Shown: positions 61,301 to 64,000 of the stretch, piece after piece
How the letters are laid out: each line of letters opens with the position of its first letter
Position numbering within the stretch: position 1 is the stretch's first letter
Assembly (NCBI RefSeq): GCF_017813395.1
Contig: NZ_JAGIZB010000012.1
Span: 62,001 to 126,000 of the forward strand
DNA length: 64,000 nucleotides
Direction: 5' to 3'
Source of the DNA: Pararoseomonas baculiformis
GTDB taxonomy: Bacteria > Pseudomonadota > Alphaproteobacteria > Acetobacterales > Acetobacteraceae
The notes under the pieces: generated by a model
What the model saw: only the letters and a program-made list of their open reading frames with translations
Told to the model about the DNA's origin: nothing
Databases searched by the model: none
Made by a program: the position numbers and the translations under genes

Positions 61301-64000
61301 GACGACACCATCATCGCCGGGGGCGGCGACGACTCGGTCTGGGGCCGTGGCGGCAATGACCGGATCGAGGCCGGGTACGGCGTTGACAAGATCCATGGCG
61401 GGGCGGGTGACGACATCATCACCAATTCCGGTACGGATATCGGTGAAGTGGATATGCTGCATGGCGAGGAGGGCAATGACGTCATCCATGGCGGCAGCGG
61501 CCTGGCGCTCGTCTTCGGCAACGAAGGCAGTGACTACATCATCGCCGGCCCTGATGGTAAGGAGGTCTTTGGTGGAACCGGGAACGACTTCATCCTGGGC
61601 GGCGAGGGTGACGACTTCCTGCTCGGCAACGAGGGCGATGACTGGATCGAGGCCGGCAACGGCTTCGACACGACGGCCGGCGACAATTCGGAGCTGAACT
61701 TCAACTCCTCTATCATCGGCCACGACGTGATGTTCGCCGGGCAGAACGAGCATGACTTCGACGCCGAGTCCGGCGACGACATCATGGTCCAGGGCGAGAG
61801 CGTCATGCGGAACGAGGGCATGTACGGCTACGACTGGGCCATCCACAAGGGCAACCAGGAGGCTGCCGACTCCGACCTCACCAGGCCCATCTTCACCACG
61901 GATGAGGAAGACATCCTGCGTGACCGGTTCGATCAGGTGGAAGCCCTGTCGGGCTGGGAGAAGAACGACGTGTTGCGCGGCGACAACCGCGGCGATCTGA
62001 ACGCCGAGGCGCCGGCCGGGGGGGGCGATGATGGAGCCACCTTCGCACGAAACGAACTGTCCCAGGCAGGTGTCGACCGCATCGCCGGCCTGCGCCAGCT
62101 TCTTGGTGACCGGGTGGAGGCCGCGCCGACGACCGGTGACCTTGAGCAGGTGGTTGCGTTCGATAGCGGCAATATCCTGCTTGGCGGTGGCGGCAGTGAC
62201 ATCATCCAGGGCCGCGGCGGCGATGACTACATCGACGGCGATAACTGGCTGAATGTTCGCATCGGGATCTATAACAGCAATGGCGTTGAGATCGGGTCCG
62301 CCGACAGCATGACCGGCAAGGTCACCAAGGCGGGGCAGGATCTCTATGGCGGCGCCAGCCTCAACAGCCTGATGCTCAACGGAACCCTCAACCCGAGCCA
62401 GCTCAGGATCGTCCGCGAGATCCTGAACGGGAACATGCTCGGTGACATCGACACTGCGGTCTACAGCGGTGACGTCGCTGACTATACCTTCACCAGGAAC
62501 CATGACCGGTCCATCCGCGTGGTCGGCAGTGACACCAATGCGGCGGGAGACATGATCCGGAACATCGAGCGGATCCGCTTTGTGGATCCGCTGAGTGGAG
62601 CAACGACTGCTGAGTTCGATATTCAGCAGCTGGTGAACGAGAACCAGTTGCTCACGGGCGGTCCGGGCAATGACACCTTCGACGGCTGGCTCGGGAACGA
62701 CACCCTGATCGGCGGCGGCGGCACGGATACGGCCGTCTTCTCCGGGCCGGTCGGGAACTACAGCTTCGCGTTCAACGGGTTGGGCATCATTGTCTCGGAC
62801 CAGGTCGGGACGGACGGTGTCGACAACCTCTTTTCGATCGAGCAAATGCGGTTCGGCGACCAGACGCTGATTATCCGGGCCGGAAGCAGCGCCGGCGGAA
62901 CCACGGTGGGCGTGAACAATCAGGCCAACCTGCTACTCGGCTTCCAGGGCAATGACCGGCTGGATGCCAGGGCCGGCAACGACGTGCTCGTCGGCGGTCT
63001 GGGCAGGGATACCCTGATTGGCGGTGTTGGGGCCGATACCTTCCTCTTCAGCAGCGCTGCGGAGGCGGGGAACGGCACCGGTGTGACCACCGGGCGGGAC
63101 ATCATCATGGACTTCAATCGAGGCCAGGGCGACAGGATCGACCTGTCGGGCATCGATGCGGTCCTGGGAGGTGCCCATGATAGCTTCACCTTCATCGGTA
63201 CGAACAGCTTCACCGCCGCTGGTCAGCTGCGATACTTCCAGGAGGGCGGAGCAACCATCATCGAGGGCAATCTCTCCGGAACCAGCGGGGCAGAGTTCCA
63301 GATCCAGCTTGCAACCCCGCTCACGCTGCTCGGAACCGACTTCATCCTCGGCGCCGTGCCTCCCACCGTGCTTGGCGGGAATGGCAACGACATGCTTCAG
63401 AGCGGGACCGGCGACCGGATCTTGGTCGGCGGCGGCGGCACGGATACGGCGGTGTTCGCCGGGCCGGTGGGGAACTACAGCTTCGCACTCGGCGGGACGA
63501 GCATCATCGTGTCCGACCTGGTCGGGACGGACGGGGTCGATATGCTCGAATCCATGGAGCAGATGCAGTTTGGTGGCCAGACGCTGATCGTCCGGGCTGG
63601 GAATGATGCCAGCGGCACGACAGTGGGCGTGAACAATCAGGCCAACCTGCTGCTCGGCTACGAGGGCAATGACCGGCTGGATGCCAGGGCCGGCAACGAC
63701 GTGCTCGTCGGCGGCCTGGGGAGTGATACCCTGATCGGCGGCACTGGGGCCGATACCTTCCTCTTCAGCAGCGCCGCGGAGGCGGGGAACGGCACGGGTG
63801 TGAACACCGGGCGGGACATCATCATGGACTTCAATCGGGGCCAGGGCGACAAAATCGACCTGTCGGGCATCGATGCGGTCCTGGGCGGTGCCAATGATAG
63901 CTTTACCTTCATCGGCACGAACAACTTCACCGCCGCAGGGCAGCTGCGATACGTTCAGGAGGGCGGAGCAACCATCATCGAGGGCAATCTCGATGGGACC
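58379..64000 (+). CDS. Giant RTX-repeat animal-type heme peroxidase (partial, 3' end off the window)
   Basis: Open from ATG 58379 to the window edge: 1874 codons without a stop. Residues 245-830 form an animal-type heme peroxidase: SWFTLFGQFFDHGLDLV with distal His 263, HHVFHSEHNHLV, FAHVVYRFGHSML (proximal His about 638) and NIARGRDTGIPSLN. From about residue 968 there are GGxGxDxUx nonapeptide calcium-binding (RTX) repeats, for example GGGGDDSVWGRGGNDRIEAG. Two tandem units of 717 bases follow (62649-63365 and 63366 onwards). RTX repeats imply secretion by a type I (HlyBD/TolC) system with a C-terminal signal beyond this window. There is no N-terminal signal peptide. Confidence 0.9.
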   Translation, partial: MVNLVRHDLEFILKQIKIAEAHSAGIPLRDIRLDASGNVITDPNAPADPNGAPAVPTTLSPYGLRTVDGSYNNLVEGREEWGAADQPFPRITTPVYRNESDDSIVFGAGTPGEVVFTDGNYGEFGAPPPASMGLGGGTVVDADPRTISNLIVDQTLENPAAIYTALAHAGVTGQAITTALNEIRGAYASVKAATIAEGAASADDKPAATAAREAAQEALDVLLGQHGIEMDGKSVVIPNVAPDEGLSAPYNSWFTLFGQFFDHGLDLVTKGGNGTIYIPLQPDDPLYNPATPHSNFMVLSRAPSDAANLTTPWVDQNQTYTSHSSHQLFLREYKFSVDSDGDGVADSHPLSTGRLLEGDRGLATWADVKEQARTLLGINLTDADVTNIPLFVMDEYGEFIRGPNGLPQLVTGLGADGKPGGGDDTFMEGNLSNPISTAGAVRTGHAFLDDIAHAAVPVISGGVLQQDSDDDVGYFNADGTPGGVNSRGSQTAYDNEMLDAHYITGDGRGNENIGLSAVHHVFHSEHNHLVDQVKQRAIESGDIAFLNEWLLQDLPGNFTLPTLTTPAEIKAFADTLSWDGERLFQAARFTTEMQYQHLVFEEFARKVQPDVDAFVFNASVDINPAIFAEFAHVVYRFGHSMLKQEVAATNGDGTDASMDLFDAFLNPLAFGSATVSHEQAAGAIVRGMTSQVGNEIDEFVTDVLRNQLVGIPLDLAALNIARGRDTGIPSLNAARAQFKEAANGDTQLDPYKNWTDFALNLKNPASIVNFIAAYGTHNTVTSVDTIAEKRDAAMKLVFGDASLNEADRKAFLGGTGIYANKLGGLDDVDLWVGGMAEKKMAFGGMLGSTFSFVFELQMENLQNADRFYYLSRVQGLNFLNELENNSFAKMVLNNTDLGASGYALPGDIFSVPDHVLYMDKNVQTMFGYVDPEQEDPVLQVISPMVERIDENNDGVAEYIRVNTNDHVLIQGTEEDDTIIAGGGDDSVWGRGGNDRIEAGYGVDKIHGGAGDDIITNSGTDIGEVDMLHGEEGNDVIHGGSGLALVFGNEGSDYIIAGPDGKEVFGGTGNDFILGGEGDDFLLGNEGDDWIEAGNGFDTTAGDNSELNFNSSIIGHDVMFAGQNEHDFDAESGDDIMVQGESVMRNEGMYGYDWAIHKGNQEAADSDLTRPIFTTDEEDILRDRFDQVEALSGWEKNDVLRGDNRGDLNAEAPAGGGDDGATFARNELSQAGVDRIAGLRQLLGDRVEAAPTTGDLEQVVAFDSGNILLGGGGSDIIQGRGGDDYIDGDNWLNVRIGIYNSNGVEIGSADSMTGKVTKAGQDLYGGASLNSLMLNGTLNPSQLRIVREILNGNMLGDIDTAVYSGDVADYTFTRNHDRSIRVVGSDTNAAGDMIRNIERIRFVDPLSGATTAEFDIQQLVNENQLLTGGPGNDTFDGWLGNDTLIGGGGTDTAVFSGPVGNYSFAFNGLGIIVSDQVGTDGVDNLFSIEQMRFGDQTLIIRAGSSAGGTTVGVNNQANLLLGFQGNDRLDARAGNDVLVGGLGRDTLIGGVGADTFLFSSAAEAGNGTGVTTGRDIIMDFNRGQGDRIDLSGIDAVLGGAHDSFTFIGTNSFTAAGQLRYFQEGGATIIEGNLSGTSGAEFQIQLATPLTLLGTDFILGAVPPTVLGGNGNDMLQSGTGDRILVGGGGTDTAVFAGPVGNYSFALGGTSIIVSDLVGTDGVDMLESMEQMQFGGQTLIVRAGNDASGTTVGVNNQANLLLGYEGNDRLDARAGNDVLVGGLGSDTLIGGTGADTFLFSSAAEAGNGTGVNTGRDIIMDFNRGQGDKIDLSGIDAVLGGANDSFTFIGTNNFTAAGQLRYVQEGGATIIEGNLDGT
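62649..64000 (+). repeat. Tandem 717-base (239-residue) repeat in the RTX protein
   Basis: Unit 1 starts at about 62649 and unit 2 at 63366; the second is cut by the window edge. Matching landmarks (GTDTAVF at 62722 and 63439; NNQANLLLG at 62915 and 63632) are exactly 717 bases apart. Each unit has a strand-rich part (VGNYSFA; GTDGVDNLF-type) and an RTX part (GNDRLDARAGNDVLVGGLG). High similarity suggests recent duplication. Confidence 0.85.

Noticed and set aside
60989-62845. 618-codon minus-strand frame opposite the RTX repeats
   Set aside because: Repetitive Val/Asp/Ile-rich shadow of the repeated plus-strand coding sequence.
61280-64000. Repeated DNA that might be taken for a CRISPR or satellite array
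   Set aside because: The repeats are in-frame protein-coding RTX nonapeptides and a 717-base coding duplication; no conserved short repeat with unique spacers.

Overview
The window is GC-rich, densely coded DNA from an alphaproteobacterium. I infer the Acetobacteraceae (Roseomonas-like), from the combination of Bug-type substrate-binding proteins, DUF3126, DUF4242, a UPF0149/YecA remnant, a DUF6880 remnant and a single-domain response regulator. No tRNA, rRNA or CRISPR array was recognised, and no species can be fixed from the sequence alone.

Positions 1-12.2 kb (minus strand) hold a tightly coupled contractile tail-like operon: sheath, tube, a proline/alanine-rich protein, hub adaptor, gpD-like hub, gpV-like spike, PAAR tip, gp25-like wedge, gpJ-like baseplate, tail-I-like protein and fibre-like proteins. 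The last of these runs off the left edge. No capsid, portal or terminase gene is visible. A LuxR-type response regulator (12.4-13.1 kb) lies just upstream of the sheath gene, with an ordered set of inverted 9-mers at its 3' end. Positions 13.7-17.9 kb hold a coupled envelope operon: a SLATT-like membrane protein, a lipoprotein and a two-enzyme peptidoglycan hydrolase. A divergent gene (18.4-19.8 kb) joins a deoxyribosyltransferase-like domain to a helical repeat region.

Positions 19.9-24.85 kb are an insertion-sequence graveyard. It has a frameshifted IS5-group element with a TAA target duplication, an internally deleted IS1182-type element lying inside a UPF0149 gene that also carries a nonsense codon, a dead IS3-type element with clear inverted repeats, and fragments of a RecD-like helicase and a DUF6880 gene.

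Positions 24.9-33.5 kb (minus strand) form one catabolic/uptake operon: GntR regulator, enolase-superfamily dehydratase, two ABC ATPases, an NAD-dependent epimerase, a RidA protein, a peptide-type substrate-binding protein and two permeases. Positions 33.9-38 kb hold small accessory genes and an acetamidase/formamidase. Positions 38.1-44.6 kb hold organic-acid genes: PrpF, quinone oxidoreductase, Bug protein and MmgE/PrpD on minus; an Asp/Glu-racemase relative and a second Bug protein on plus.

Positions 44.8-57.8 kb (plus strand) are the most unusual part. Twelve recognisable genes, most overlapping by 1-10 bases, encode myo-inositol-1-phosphate synthase, an HD-domain protein, a methyltransferase, a Gfo/Idh/MocA oxidoreductase, a zinc-ribbon metallo-hydrolase, a YcaO enzyme, a sugar isomerase-like TIM barrel, a GT4 glycosyltransferase, a PIG-L deacetylase, a uracil-DNA-glycosylase-fold protein, an OpgH-like membrane glycosyltransferase and an MFS transporter. 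A 20-codon reading frame is coupled at both ends inside the operon. The Ino1 + GT4 + PIG-L trio recalls the first steps of mycothiol synthesis, but the cysteine ligase is missing and a YcaO enzyme is present. I infer an undescribed inositol-derived pseudodisaccharide or glycopeptide pathway. From 58.4 kb to the right edge a giant RTX-repeat heme peroxidase begins, a probable type I secretion substrate that is incomplete in this window.
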